A stretch of DNA of 5,531 nt from Oscillospiraceae bacterium. GTDB lineage: Bacteria; Bacillota; Clostridia; Oscillospirales; Ruminococcaceae. How positions within the stretch are numbered: position 1 is the first letter of the stretch; every line of letters starts with the position of its first letter. The notes under the pieces were generated by a model. That model did not search any database and was not told where the DNA came from. It was given only the letters and a program-made list of their open reading frames with translations. Location: assembly GCA_900768705.1 (NCBI GenBank), contig CAAGEB010000176.1, positions 1-5,531 of the forward strand. Reading direction: 5' to 3'. The position numbers were made by a program, and so were the translations under genes. Positions 1 to 5,531 of the stretch are shown piece by piece.

Positions 1-911
1 ATTTCTGCCTGCACCATATCAAAGTCTATCTCTGAAATAATCGCCGGGTGGCTGCCCTCAACGTAGTATTGAGGGACTTCTCCCTCATTTTTCTTTTGTT
101 TCTTTGTTAGGAAGTCTATTGTAAAATTCTTCTGCAGCAACGCGTCCCCCTTATACTTTTCATTCTGGAGAATACTCATAACCGTGCTTTGATTCCACTT
201 TGTTTTACCGGCGGGCGTCGGTATATTCATTAACTCAAGCTGCTTGCAGATGCCTGTTGCGGTCTTTCCTTGGAGGAACAATTTGTAAATCAGTCGCACA
301 ACTTCTGCCTCTTTTTCATTGATAACAGGAACACCGCCCTCTCCACGCTCATAGCCCAAGAACTGCTTGTACGGCATGGTAACCTTGCCATCAGCAAAAC
401 GCTTTCGTTGACCCCATGTGACATTTTCAGAAATCGAACGGCTTTCCTCTTGCGCAAGGCTTGACATAATGGTAATGAGCAGTTCGCCCTTGCTGTCGAA
501 AGTAAAAATGTTCTCTTTCTCAAAGTAAATCTCTACATGGTGTTCTTTCAGCTTTCTGACGGTAACCAGACTGTCTACCGTGTTACGCGCAAATCTGCTG
601 ACCGACTTAGTTACAATGAGGTCAATCTTTCCCGCAAGGGCGTCTGCAACCATTTCGTTGAACCCCTCTCGGTGTTTGGTGCTTGTTCCTGTAATACCCT
701 CGTCCGTGTAAACCTTAACGAACTCCCAGTCGTCACGCTTTTTTATGTATTGAGTGTAATAATCAATCTGCGCTTCATAACTGGTAAACTGCTCATCGCT
801 GTCTGTAGAAACTCGAGCATAGGCTGCAACTCGCCTTTTCTGGATTGACGATGTCGGTAAGGCTGTGAACTTATCCTTGGTTGCCGGTATTATCGTGACT
901 GCTTTTGCCAT
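1..911 (-). CDS. Large serine recombinase (site-specific integrase), second of a tandem pair, C-terminus cut by window edge
   Basis: This is a serine site-specific recombinase that would cut and rejoin DNA at attachment sites to integrate or excise the element. The frame stays open from the ATG at 911 to the left edge, giving 303 residues and no stop. The N-terminal resolvase domain (about residues 26-180) has the YARVS motif with nucleophile Ser35 and neighbouring Arg33. It also has the SRFARNT motif (Arg106, Arg109) and the AQEESRSISEN segment (153-163) that leads into the long helix. The Recombinase domain begins near residue 183 (FLGY) and continues to the edge; the expected zinc ribbon and C-terminus lie outside. 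The start at 911 is preferred because AAAGGA lies 9 bases upstream; an in-frame ATG at 929 has only a weak AAGG. The gene overlaps the end of the upstream recombinase by 41 bases in another frame, so the two are probably co-translated. It is clearly a diverged homologue of that recombinase, not a copy. Family assignment is firm; the target site is unknown. Confidence 0.95.
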   Translation of the reverse strand, partial: MAKAVTIIPATKDKFTALPTSSIQKRRVAAYARVSTDSDEQFTSYEAQIDYYTQYIKKRDDWEFVKVYTDEGITGTSTKHREGFNEMVADALAGKIDLIVTKSVSRFARNTVDSLVTVRKLKEHHVEIYFEKENIFTFDSKGELLITIMSSLAQEESRSISENVTWGQRKRFADGKVTMPYKQFLGYERGEGGVPVINEKEAEVVRLIYKLFLQGKTATGICKQLELMNIPTPAGKTKWNQSTVMSILQNEKYKGDALLQKNFTIDFLTKKQKKNEGEVPQYYVEGSHPAIISEIDFDMVQAE

Positions 912-2181
912 TGTTTTTGTTCCTTTCATACGTTTTTTGCCTTGCGGCTTCACGCTTTTCCGGCGTCCATGATTCGGCTCTGGAGTTGTATTTCCAGGTC
1001 CGTGTAATCACTGTTCCGTCCGAAAGGTGAAAATGAATTGTATTGTTGTCAGCCGCTATTATTCTCACAACTGCTGATGGCTCATCGGTAATCTGTTCCA
1101 TCAGAGAGTCGAGAACCGTTTCAGGTATCTGCTTGGAATCGCAGTATTTTTTTCCTTTAGTGTTATATGTGGCACAGCACCAAACCACTCTGGATGATGT
1201 AGTTTTCCTCCGATAGTTCTTTCCGCACTTAGCGCATTGTATAAGCCCAGTATATGAATAGGTTACTTTTGAAGAGTACGAGGCTTTAATAGAATCCCGT
1301 CTGCGTTTGATTTCATCTTGAACAGCCTGCCATTGTTCAAGGGGTATAATGGCTTCATGTGCTTTTTCAACGAGATAGCGCGGTCGCTGACCGGTATTCA
1401 TCATTTTCTTTTTGGTGATGTAGTTCTCTTTGTAAGTCTTCTGAAGCAGAAGGTTACCCGTGTAGGTATAATTCTGAAGAATGGTAGCAATAGTACGGTG
1501 ATGCCATTCTCCACCGTTCATAGTAGGAATATTGTCTTCATTCAGCCCGCGGGCTATTAACTTAAATCCTGCACCATCAAGGTATTCTCTGTAAATACGC
1601 CGCACAACTTCCGCTTCTTCATCAACGATGTAATACTGACCGTCTTGTAGGCGATACCCCAGCATATAGCAACGCCACGGTTTTCCTGCTTCAAAATTAT
1701 TCTTTACACGCCACAGTTGGTTTTCGCTTGCGGAACGGCTTTCTTCCTGGGCGTATGAAGCAAGTATCGTGAGCATAAGCTCACCGTCTGCGCTCATGGT
1801 GTGAATGTTCTGTTCTTCAAAAAAGACATCAACATTCAGTACTTTAAGCATACGGACGGTTTCGAGAAGCGTTACCGTGTTCCTGGCAAAGCGTGAAATG
1901 GACTTTGTTATGACCATATCAATTTGACCGTTTTTGCAATCTTCTAAAAGGCTCCGGAAACCCGGCCGCGATTCCTTAGTTCCTGTGAAAGCCTCATCAG
2001 AATATACGCCCGCAAATTCCCAGCTATCCTCCTTTTGAATCAGGTTGTTATAATAACTGACTTGTGCTGACAAAGAATTGTGCATTGCGTCCTTGCCGCT
2101 TGATACACGGGCATACGCTGCGACTCTCTTTTTGCATGGCAATTGAGGTGGAAACGCAACCTTTTTAACTGTTTTCGGCAT
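871..2181 (-). CDS. Large serine recombinase (site-specific integrase), complete, first of a tandem pair
   Basis: This is a 436-residue serine recombinase expected to catalyse integration or excision of the element through a phosphoserine-DNA intermediate. The resolvase domain covers about residues 19-165. It has YARVS with nucleophile Ser27 and Arg25, the DEAFTGTKESRPGF segment (62-75), SRFARNT with Arg97 and Arg100, and AQEESRSASEN (144-154). The Recombinase domain follows at about 173-300, and then a zinc ribbon with Cys316, Cys319, Cys335 or 336, and Cys347. The last 80 or so residues are short and end in a basic, polar tail (WTPEKREAARQKTYERN and beyond). I see no obvious long coiled-coil insertion of the kind found in phiC31-type integrases. 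The ATG overlaps the preceding stop as TAATG, with AAGGAG 8 bases upstream inside a hairpin. All catalytic residues I can check are present, so it should be active. Whether it acts alone or with the recombinase encoded just downstream cannot be decided from sequence. Confidence 0.97.
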   Translation of the reverse strand: MPKTVKKVAFPPQLPCKKRVAAYARVSSGKDAMHNSLSAQVSYYNNLIQKEDSWEFAGVYSDEAFTGTKESRPGFRSLLEDCKNGQIDMVITKSISRFARNTVTLLETVRMLKVLNVDVFFEEQNIHTMSADGELMLTILASYAQEESRSASENQLWRVKNNFEAGKPWRCYMLGYRLQDGQYYIVDEEAEVVRRIYREYLDGAGFKLIARGLNEDNIPTMNGGEWHHRTIATILQNYTYTGNLLLQKTYKENYITKKKMMNTGQRPRYLVEKAHEAIIPLEQWQAVQDEIKRRRDSIKASYSSKVTYSYTGLIQCAKCGKNYRRKTTSSRVVWCCATYNTKGKKYCDSKQIPETVLDSLMEQITDEPSAVVRIIAADNNTIHFHLSDGTVITRTWKYNSRAESWTPEKREAARQKTYERNKNNGKSSHDNTGNQG

Positions 2182-2402
2182 TATATCATCTCCTTAGTAG
2201 ATGATATATTACCTCTAAAGCAAGGATAAATCAAGTCATTTTCCCGAAATAAACTGTCAGAATTGATACCAAATTTCTCGCACATTTTTGTTTCTATTAT
2301 GCCATATTCATCAGCCGTAACAAGTCCTTTGTCGAGCATAGCTTTTGCCTGTACCATTGCTGTTTTGTAACCGAACAGAGCGTTAAAAAACTCCTTATCC
2401 AT
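2181..2402 (-). CDS. Small SHOCT-like protein in the recombinase cassette
   Basis: This is a 73-residue protein. Residues about 18-46 (from QAKAMLDKGLVTADEY through KMCEKFGI) fit the SHOCT pattern: a helix, a 'GL(I/V)T..EY' turn and a second helix. SHOCT is a short domain usually found at protein ends and thought to mediate oligomerisation. There are no membrane segments or catalytic motifs. The ATG at 2402 is chosen because AAGGGG lies 8 bases upstream; a GTG at 2411 in the same frame would add three residues but sits on that Shine-Dalgarno. The start overlaps the stop of the upstream HTH/zinc gene by 8 bases (ATGGATAA), and the stop overlaps the recombinase start by one base. Its last codons form the hairpin around the recombinase ribosome site. 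Proteins of this type are, to my knowledge, common next to serine recombinases in Clostridia elements. A role as partner or regulator of the recombinases is inference. Confidence 0.85.
   Translation of the reverse strand: MDKEFFNALFGYKTAMVQAKAMLDKGLVTADEYGIIETKMCEKFGINSDSLFRENDLIYPCFRGNISSTKEMI
2182..2208 (-). promoter_or_regulatory. RNA hairpin containing the ribosome binding site of the first recombinase
   Basis: On the minus strand two perfectly complementary 10-base arms (TATATCATCT at 2208-2199 and AGATGATATA at 2191-2182) flank a 7-base loop, ACTAAGG. The Shine-Dalgarno AAGGAG (2195-2190) lies in the loop and the first two bases of the 3' arm. The arm ends one base before the recombinase ATG is complete in the TAATG overlap. 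The hairpin is also the last coding stretch of the SHOCT-like gene, so ribosomes finishing that gene would melt it. The structure is seen directly; a role in translational coupling is inference. The palindrome could also be a protein-binding site. Confidence 0.6.
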
Positions 2403-2781
2403 CAATCTCACCCCTTCTTCTATAGCAGATCTGGGAACAGTATTTGCGGTTTGCTTCTATATAGTCCACAAATTCCTTTCCGCAAATAGCGCAGGTGTAA
2501 GACTGCATCTTTTCGCTCTGACGGCTTGCTCTGTGAGCATTCCACCATTTCTGTCGGCATTGGTTGCAGCAGAACAGGCGGGGTTTAGCTTTTGGTTTAT
2601 ACTTGATATTAGTTCCACAGTTCTTGCAGACTGTCGCAATGGCAGTTTGGCTAGTAGGGTTGTGCCTATGGCAGTACGACTTTATCGTTCCGATTGGGAT
2701 TCCGACTGCACTAGAAATCGCTGCATAGGTTTCATTCTGAATTCGCATCTTACGAATAATGCTTTTCTGTTCATTTGTCAT
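2395..2781 (-). CDS. HTH protein with two zinc-knuckle-like motifs (sigma-70 region 4-like), recombinase cassette leader
   Basis: This is a 128-residue, basic, probably DNA-binding protein. Residues 1-41 (MTNEQKSIIRKMR onward, with YAAISSAVGIPIGTIKSYCHRHN) form a helix-turn-helix like those in Sigma70 region 4 or transposase HTH_23 folds. Two Cys4 motifs follow: Cys52/Cys55 with Cys71 or 72/Cys75, and Cys97/Cys100 with Cys115/Cys119. Each is followed by aromatic and basic residues (KWWNAHR, YRRR). The ATG at 2781 has AGAGGAG 8 bases upstream. An ATG at 2904 in the same frame would add 41 residues encoded by the terminator region and is rejected. Similar proteins are often annotated as 'RNA polymerase subunit sigma' beside recombinases, but the region 2 and promoter-melting parts of a sigma factor are absent. 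It could regulate the cassette or act as a recombination directionality factor; neither is shown by sequence. Confidence 0.85.
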   Translation of the reverse strand: MTNEQKSIIRKMRIQNETYAAISSAVGIPIGTIKSYCHRHNPTSQTAIATVCKNCGTNIKYKPKAKPRLFCCNQCRQKWWNAHRASRQSEKMQSYTCAICGKEFVDYIEANRKYCSQICYRRRGEIDG

Positions 2782-2852
2782 TGCAACTACTCCTCTCAAA
2801 ATCCATTCACCTTTTAATGGACAGGCAATTGCAAAAACAGAACCAAAAAAGC
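2782..2852 (-). other. Short leader of the recombination cassette
   Basis: This 71-base gap between the terminator tail and the HTH gene contains the Shine-Dalgarno AGAGGAG (2796-2790), which fixes the HTH start. It also has a small imperfect palindrome, CCATT and AATGG around an 8-base loop (2820-2803). T-rich and TTGC-containing stretches could supply a -35 box, but I found no convincing -10 box at proper spacing. A promoter for the cassette is expected here because of the terminator just upstream, but I cannot point to one with confidence. Confidence 0.35.
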
Positions 2853-2895
2853 AAAAAAGCCGTGGACATTCGGAACTGTCCGAATACCCACGGCC
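2853..2895 (-). terminator. Strong intrinsic terminator closing the late/lysis operon
   Basis: On the minus strand GCCGTGGGTATTCGGA pairs with TCCGAATGTCCACGGC around a CAGT tetraloop (2894-2859). This gives a 16-bp stem with two central G-U pairs. It is followed directly by TTTTTT (2858-2853) and a second T-run shortly after. The stem begins 9 bases past the muramidase stop. This is a textbook Rho-independent terminator, and it separates the virion/lysis genes from the recombination cassette. Confidence 0.93.
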
Positions 2896-2903
2896 TAATA
2901 TCA

Positions 2904-3776
2904 TTATTTTAACAGCTGATTAACCTTTCTCTGCACCCCCGAGTAATCATACCCGGCTTCAGTCAGCCTTTCCTTGCGTTCAACACCGTTGCCCCATTCG
3001 CCACGAATAACCTCGCTTGCAATCTCGTCAACGGTTTTTTTGTAGAGCTTTTCGTTGACCAGTTTCTGAACCGCATTATAGTCATATCCGGCAGCAGTCA
3101 AACGATTTTTCCTCTCGATTCCGTTGCCCCATTTACCCGCAATTACTTCATCAGCAAGTTGTTCCACAGTTTTCTTAGCAGGAGCGGGTTTCGCATACTC
3201 GCAAAAGCAGATATCCCCGTCAATATCATACCCGCCAATCCTATCCATACCCCACTGCCACATAGTCTGACCGTAGTTGTATTTTGACGAACAGTCGGGA
3301 CTGTTTGTCCAGTGGGCAAGCCAGATGTCGTACTTGCCGACAAGCTGCTGCTTATCGTAGTAGTTTTCCATAAAGGACGGGTTCGCGTAAATACCGGGCT
3401 TGAACCCCGCTTGCTTAATCTTCTCACAGAACGCAATCGCCATCTTCGTGCGTGTGTCCGTATTCAGCCCGCTAATCTGCTTTTTCTCCTCCATATCAAA
3501 GAACACAGGATATGTAGGAGAAAGGCCTTTCAGAACAGCGGCACATTTCTCGGCTTCTGCTTCAGCCTGTTTCACGCTCATAGCGTAGCTGTACCAGTAG
3601 AACCCGAAGTCAATGCCGTTTGCTTTGCAGTCCTCGACAAACTTGTCCATTGTGTAGTCCTTTTTCTCGCCGTATCCCGCGCGGATAATCGCAAACTCCA
3701 CACCCGCCTGTTTCAAAGCGGAAAAGCTAATGCCTTTTTGGTAAACGCTGATGTCTACACCCTTAATTTGTGTCAT
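2904..3776 (-). CDS. Phage endolysin: GH25 muramidase with two C-terminal CW_7 (Cpl-7) repeats
   Basis: This is a 290-residue lysozyme that would cut the MurNAc-GlcNAc bond of peptidoglycan at lysis. The GH25 domain covers about residues 4-195: GVDIS with Asp8 at the first strand, FFDMEE with catalytic Asp94 and Glu96, then GIYANPSF (128-135), DIWLAHW (150-156) and MWQW (172-175). After a short Ala/Pro/Lys linker come two CW_7 repeats (203-244 and 248-289), each with a WGNG(I/V)ERK..RLT.AGYDY core. CW_7 modules bind cell-wall muropeptides. There is no signal peptide, so release should depend on the holin. The ATG at 3776 is chosen for AAAGGAGG 6 bases upstream; an upstream in-frame start at 3815 would add 13 residues that lie inside the holin gene and lacks this site. 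The start overlaps the holin stop by 14 bases. The gene ends directly before the terminator. Assignment is very secure. Confidence 0.97.
   Translation of the reverse strand: MTQIKGVDISVYQKGISFSALKQAGVEFAIIRAGYGEKKDYTMDKFVEDCKANGIDFGFYWYSYAMSVKQAEAEAEKCAAVLKGLSPTYPVFFDMEEKKQISGLNTDTRTKMAIAFCEKIKQAGFKPGIYANPSFMENYYDKQQLVGKYDIWLAHWTNSPDCSSKYNYGQTMWQWGMDRIGGYDIDGDICFCEYAKPAPAKKTVEQLADEVIAGKWGNGIERKNRLTAAGYDYNAVQKLVNEKLYKKTVDEIASEVIRGEWGNGVERKERLTEAGYDYSGVQRKVNQLLK
2910..3170 (-). repeat. Two tandem CW_7 repeats in the endolysin
   Basis: Two copies of a 42-residue unit (DNA 3170-3045 and 3035-2910) repeat with a 45-residue period. Both carry TV(E/D)..A.EVI.G.WGNG.ERK.RLT.AGYDY..VQ. They differ at many positions, so they are old duplicates, not a recent copy error. 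Confidence 0.93.
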
Positions 3777-4188
3777 CGTTATCCTCCTTTTCGGCTCTGT
3801 CATGCAGTTGTTCAAGCACTTCTTTCAGTTTCTTCGGTACAGGCAGTCCCAAATGGGCGGCATTCTCGATAAGAGATACCCCCTCATTCGAGAGGTAGAA
3901 GAAAATAACCGCAGTCCGAAGAACCGAACCCGCACCGATTACTCTCGTGTCAAGGATATGCCCCAAGCCAACAAGAGCGAAAATCAGCACCTTCTTGCAG
4001 ATACCTTTGAACCCGACTGCGCTTGACAGCTTCTTGTCGGCAACGGCGCACATAATGCCCGTGATGTAATCAATCGCCACAAAAGCAATAAGCGCATATA
4101 ACAGTCCATCACAGCCGCCGAGAAACCACCCGAGCCAGCCACCAATCGCAGTAAACACAACCTGAACTCCGTTCCAGAATTCTCTCAT
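3763..4188 (-). CDS. Phage holin, phage_holin_4 (toxin secretion/phage lysis) family
   Basis: This is a 141-residue inner-membrane protein expected to permeabilise the membrane and release the endolysin. Hydrophobic segments lie at about residues 8-24, 28-50, 64-79 and 87-100. Family hallmarks are the DYITGI motif (40-45) inside the second segment and the SNEGVSLIENAAHLGLPVPKKLK stretch (100-122) near the end. The C-terminal tail is charged and cytoplasmic-like (HDRAEKEDNDDTN). The ATG at 4188 has GGAGGG 6 bases upstream. An in-frame ATG at 4206 overlaps the previous gene's stop as ATGA and would add six residues (MNGGIY), but it has no Shine-Dalgarno of its own that I can see. The endolysin start lies within the last codons. 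The order tail protein, holin, endolysin is the usual one. Members of this family also occur beside secreted toxins, but here the context is clearly phage lysis. Confidence 0.93.
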   Translation of the reverse strand: MREFWNGVQVVFTAIGGWLGWFLGGCDGLLYALIAFVAIDYITGIMCAVADKKLSSAVGFKGICKKVLIFALVGLGHILDTRVIGAGSVLRTAVIFFYLSNEGVSLIENAAHLGLPVPKKLKEVLEQLHDRAEKEDNDDTN

Positions 4189-4202
4189 ATAAATCCCTCC
4201 AT

Positions 4203-5531
4203 TCATTCGTCAACAATATCGTAAGTTATTTTCATGACCTGTCCGTCCAGTTTTCGCACGGGCGAGGACAGGTTGTTGATTGTGGTAAGGCACGTCTTGA
4301 ATATACCAAGCGCAAAGCCGAAGAAATGTCTGCCGCTATTGTTGTAAGGATAAAACGGTGCTATGTAAAGCGGCAGGCTCACTCCATCTGTCTTGATGAG
4401 ATTTCCGTAGGTATACATATAATTTGAACTGTATGTCGGCATGGAAATTCTCATTCTGTACCGACCGTAATTCTCACCGCTCTTGATTATTTCAAGCGCA
4501 AGCATAGAATACGGAATATTACAACTGTCGCAAAGGATAAGCGGTGTATTTGTTTTTTCGTCAACATAGAACCCCCAGAAGCTCGCCGCAGTCATATTTG
4601 ACAGCGTTCCATCACCGACATACTGAAATATCTTTCCGGTGGATTTTCCGTCCTTGGTGAAAACTCTCAACTGACCGTAGTTGTTTGTTGAAGTGACCTC
4701 GCTGCCGTTGATGAACGGGTATTTCGTGATAACAAAATACTTATCGTCCCACTCGAAAGCGCTCAGAGCATTACTGTAATCGCCGTTCACACCCGCACCG
4801 TAAAACCACCTGTACTGCGGCGAGGAATTGCTTATTTTTTCATACTTGAACCCAACTCCGTAGTTTTGCAAAATCGTATCAGTTTCAATCACCGTTTTGG
4901 AAACCTGCGAATAATCAGACAGCTTGAAAACATAATGGTGAATGTGATAACGCGCTGTGGCTACAACATGAATTTCATCACCCTTGACATACGGAAAATA
5001 CGCAAGCCACTGCGGACTGTCCTCCCAGTTCTGCCGGAGTTTCTCCTTTTCTTCCTCCGGAACATAATCGCTGTTCGTTGTATTGCAATCATAAAAATAA
5101 CTGCCGTGGTGATAGCTGTTATCATACATTGAACCCGAAATACGTTCTGCAGCCGGAAACAGTTCAATGACCTTTTTCACGCTGATTATCCCGCAGTACG
5201 GTTTTTCATTGCTGACGCTTATAGCCATCGGATTGAACATCAGCACCTCATATATTCCGCCGTCCCTTGTGTGCTTTCCGAGCAGACGAACATTTCCGTC
5301 CGAAAGCCTGTCCATATAAAACCACTTGTAAAGTCCGTTGTTGAATTCGGAATCATTGATATACCGCCCAACTATCGTGTGATAGGTTCTATTAAAACTA
5401 CCCGTGGAGTTGCTGTTGAGATCAATACCGCCCATAGACAGCTCCCAGTAGGTATCGTGCATACCGCAAGTACCGCCGTCCTTGGTGGTAAGGCAGATAC
5501 ACCCGATTTCGCCGTTCGCCTTATCCGAAGC
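4203..5531 (-). CDS. Probable phage tail-tip/receptor-binding protein, N-terminus cut by window edge
   Basis: The frame is open from the right edge to a TGA at 4203, giving 442 visible residues. An internal ATG at 5462 is not the true start, because 23 further sense codons (ASDKANGEIGCICLTTKDGG onward) lie upstream to the edge. I recognise no named domain. The sequence is rich in Tyr, Trp, Asn, Gly and Ser, with alternating hydrophobic residues suggesting mostly beta structure. Several segments have an 'aromatic strand, turn with D/G/N, strand' look (YKWFYMDRLSDGNVRLL, FEWDDKYFVITKY, LRVFTKDGKSTGK), which hints at a beta-propeller or beta-sandwich; this is only an impression. No signal peptide or membrane segment is seen in the visible part. 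The end (PVRKLDGQVMKITYDIVDE) resembles the end of tail appendage proteins that sit before lysis genes in Clostridia phages. Position directly upstream of the holin supports a tail or host-recognition role. The function is inferred from context. Confidence 0.6.
   Translation of the reverse strand, partial: ASDKANGEIGCICLTTKDGGTCGMHDTYWELSMGGIDLNSNSTGSFNRTYHTIVGRYINDSEFNNGLYKWFYMDRLSDGNVRLLGKHTRDGGIYEVLMFNPMAISVSNEKPYCGIISVKKVIELFPAAERISGSMYDNSYHHGSYFYDCNTTNSDYVPEEEKEKLRQNWEDSPQWLAYFPYVKGDEIHVVATARYHIHHYVFKLSDYSQVSKTVIETDTILQNYGVGFKYEKISNSSPQYRWFYGAGVNGDYSNALSAFEWDDKYFVITKYPFINGSEVTSTNNYGQLRVFTKDGKSTGKIFQYVGDGTLSNMTAASFWGFYVDEKTNTPLILCDSCNIPYSMLALEIIKSGENYGRYRMRISMPTYSSNYMYTYGNLIKTDGVSLPLYIAPFYPYNNSGRHFFGFALGIFKTCLTTINNLSSPVRKLDGQVMKITYDIVDE

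Noticed and set aside
55..75. Inverted repeat CCCTCAA / TTGAGGG with a 7-base loop
   Set aside because: It lies in conserved coding sequence of the second recombinase, the arms are only 7 bases, and there is no T-run or nearby start. Chance is likely.
270..848. Plus-strand open frames at 270-464 and 537-848, and a minus-strand frame at 290-523
   Set aside because: They lie wholly within the second recombinase gene, resemble no family, and are antisense or off-frame shadows of it.
2395..2781. HTH/zinc protein as a true sigma factor, or as an HNH endonuclease because of its paired Cys motifs
   Set aside because: No sigma region 2 or 3 is present, and no His-Asn-His catalytic pattern is seen between the Cys pairs.
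2803..2820. Small palindrome CCATT/AATGG in the cassette leader as an operator or attachment core
   Set aside because: Arms of five bases with an 8-base loop are too weak to call a site without conservation data.
2395..2904. A longer start (ATG at 2904) for the HTH/zinc protein, overlapping the endolysin stop as TAATG
   Set aside because: The extra 41 residues are encoded by the terminator hairpin and its T-rich tail and look like no protein. The ATG at 2781 has a good Shine-Dalgarno and starts the recognisable family sequence MTNEQKS.
2904..3815. A longer start (position 3815) for the endolysin
   Set aside because: The added 13 residues lie inside the holin gene, while AAAGGAGG sits 6 bases before the ATG at 3776, where the GH25 fold begins.
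3312..4026. Plus-strand open frames opposite the endolysin and holin (up to 186 codons)
   Set aside because: They are antisense to well-identified genes, have implausible composition and lack a convincing ribosome site. They are shadows.

Overview
The window reads as the late end of a prophage, or a prophage-like element, in a low-to-mid GC Firmicute. A gut-type Clostridia host (Oscillospiraceae or Lachnospiraceae) is most likely. This rests on strong AGGAGG-type ribosome sites, a Cpl-7-repeat lysozyme, a toxin-secretion/phage-lysis-type holin, and a tandem of Clostridia-style large serine recombinases. Every gene lies on the minus strand, so the window is transcribed from right to left. No tRNA, rRNA, CRISPR array or insertion sequence was seen.

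Right part (5531 to 2904): the end of the late operon. A large, beta-rich, domain-orphan protein is cut by the right edge and is probably a tail-tip or receptor-binding protein. It is followed by a holin and a GH25 muramidase carrying two C-terminal CW_7 (Cpl-7) repeats. The genes are closely spaced or overlap, and each lysis gene has a clear Shine-Dalgarno. A strong intrinsic terminator (16-bp stem plus U-tract) begins within a few bases of the muramidase stop and closes this unit.

Left part (about 2781 to 1): a second, tightly packed minus-strand unit. It encodes (i) a 128-residue protein with an N-terminal helix-turn-helix and two Cys4 zinc-knuckle-like motifs, (ii) a 73-residue SHOCT-like protein, (iii) a complete 436-residue large serine recombinase, and (iv) a second, different large serine recombinase cut by the left edge. 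Successive genes overlap by 8, 1 and 41 bases. The Shine-Dalgarno of the first recombinase sits in a perfect 10-bp hairpin that ends directly before its start codon, and the SHOCT-like gene is translated through that hairpin. This predicts that recombinase synthesis is coupled to translation of the SHOCT-like gene.

Working model: the right unit completes the virion and lyses the host. The left unit integrates and excises the element, with two recombinases and two small proteins as candidate regulators or directionality factors. The attachment site is not visible and probably lies beyond the left edge. The most interesting part is the four-gene recombination cassette and its hairpin-gated start. 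The individual families are familiar, but the division of labour between the two recombinases and the roles of the two small proteins cannot be read from the sequence.
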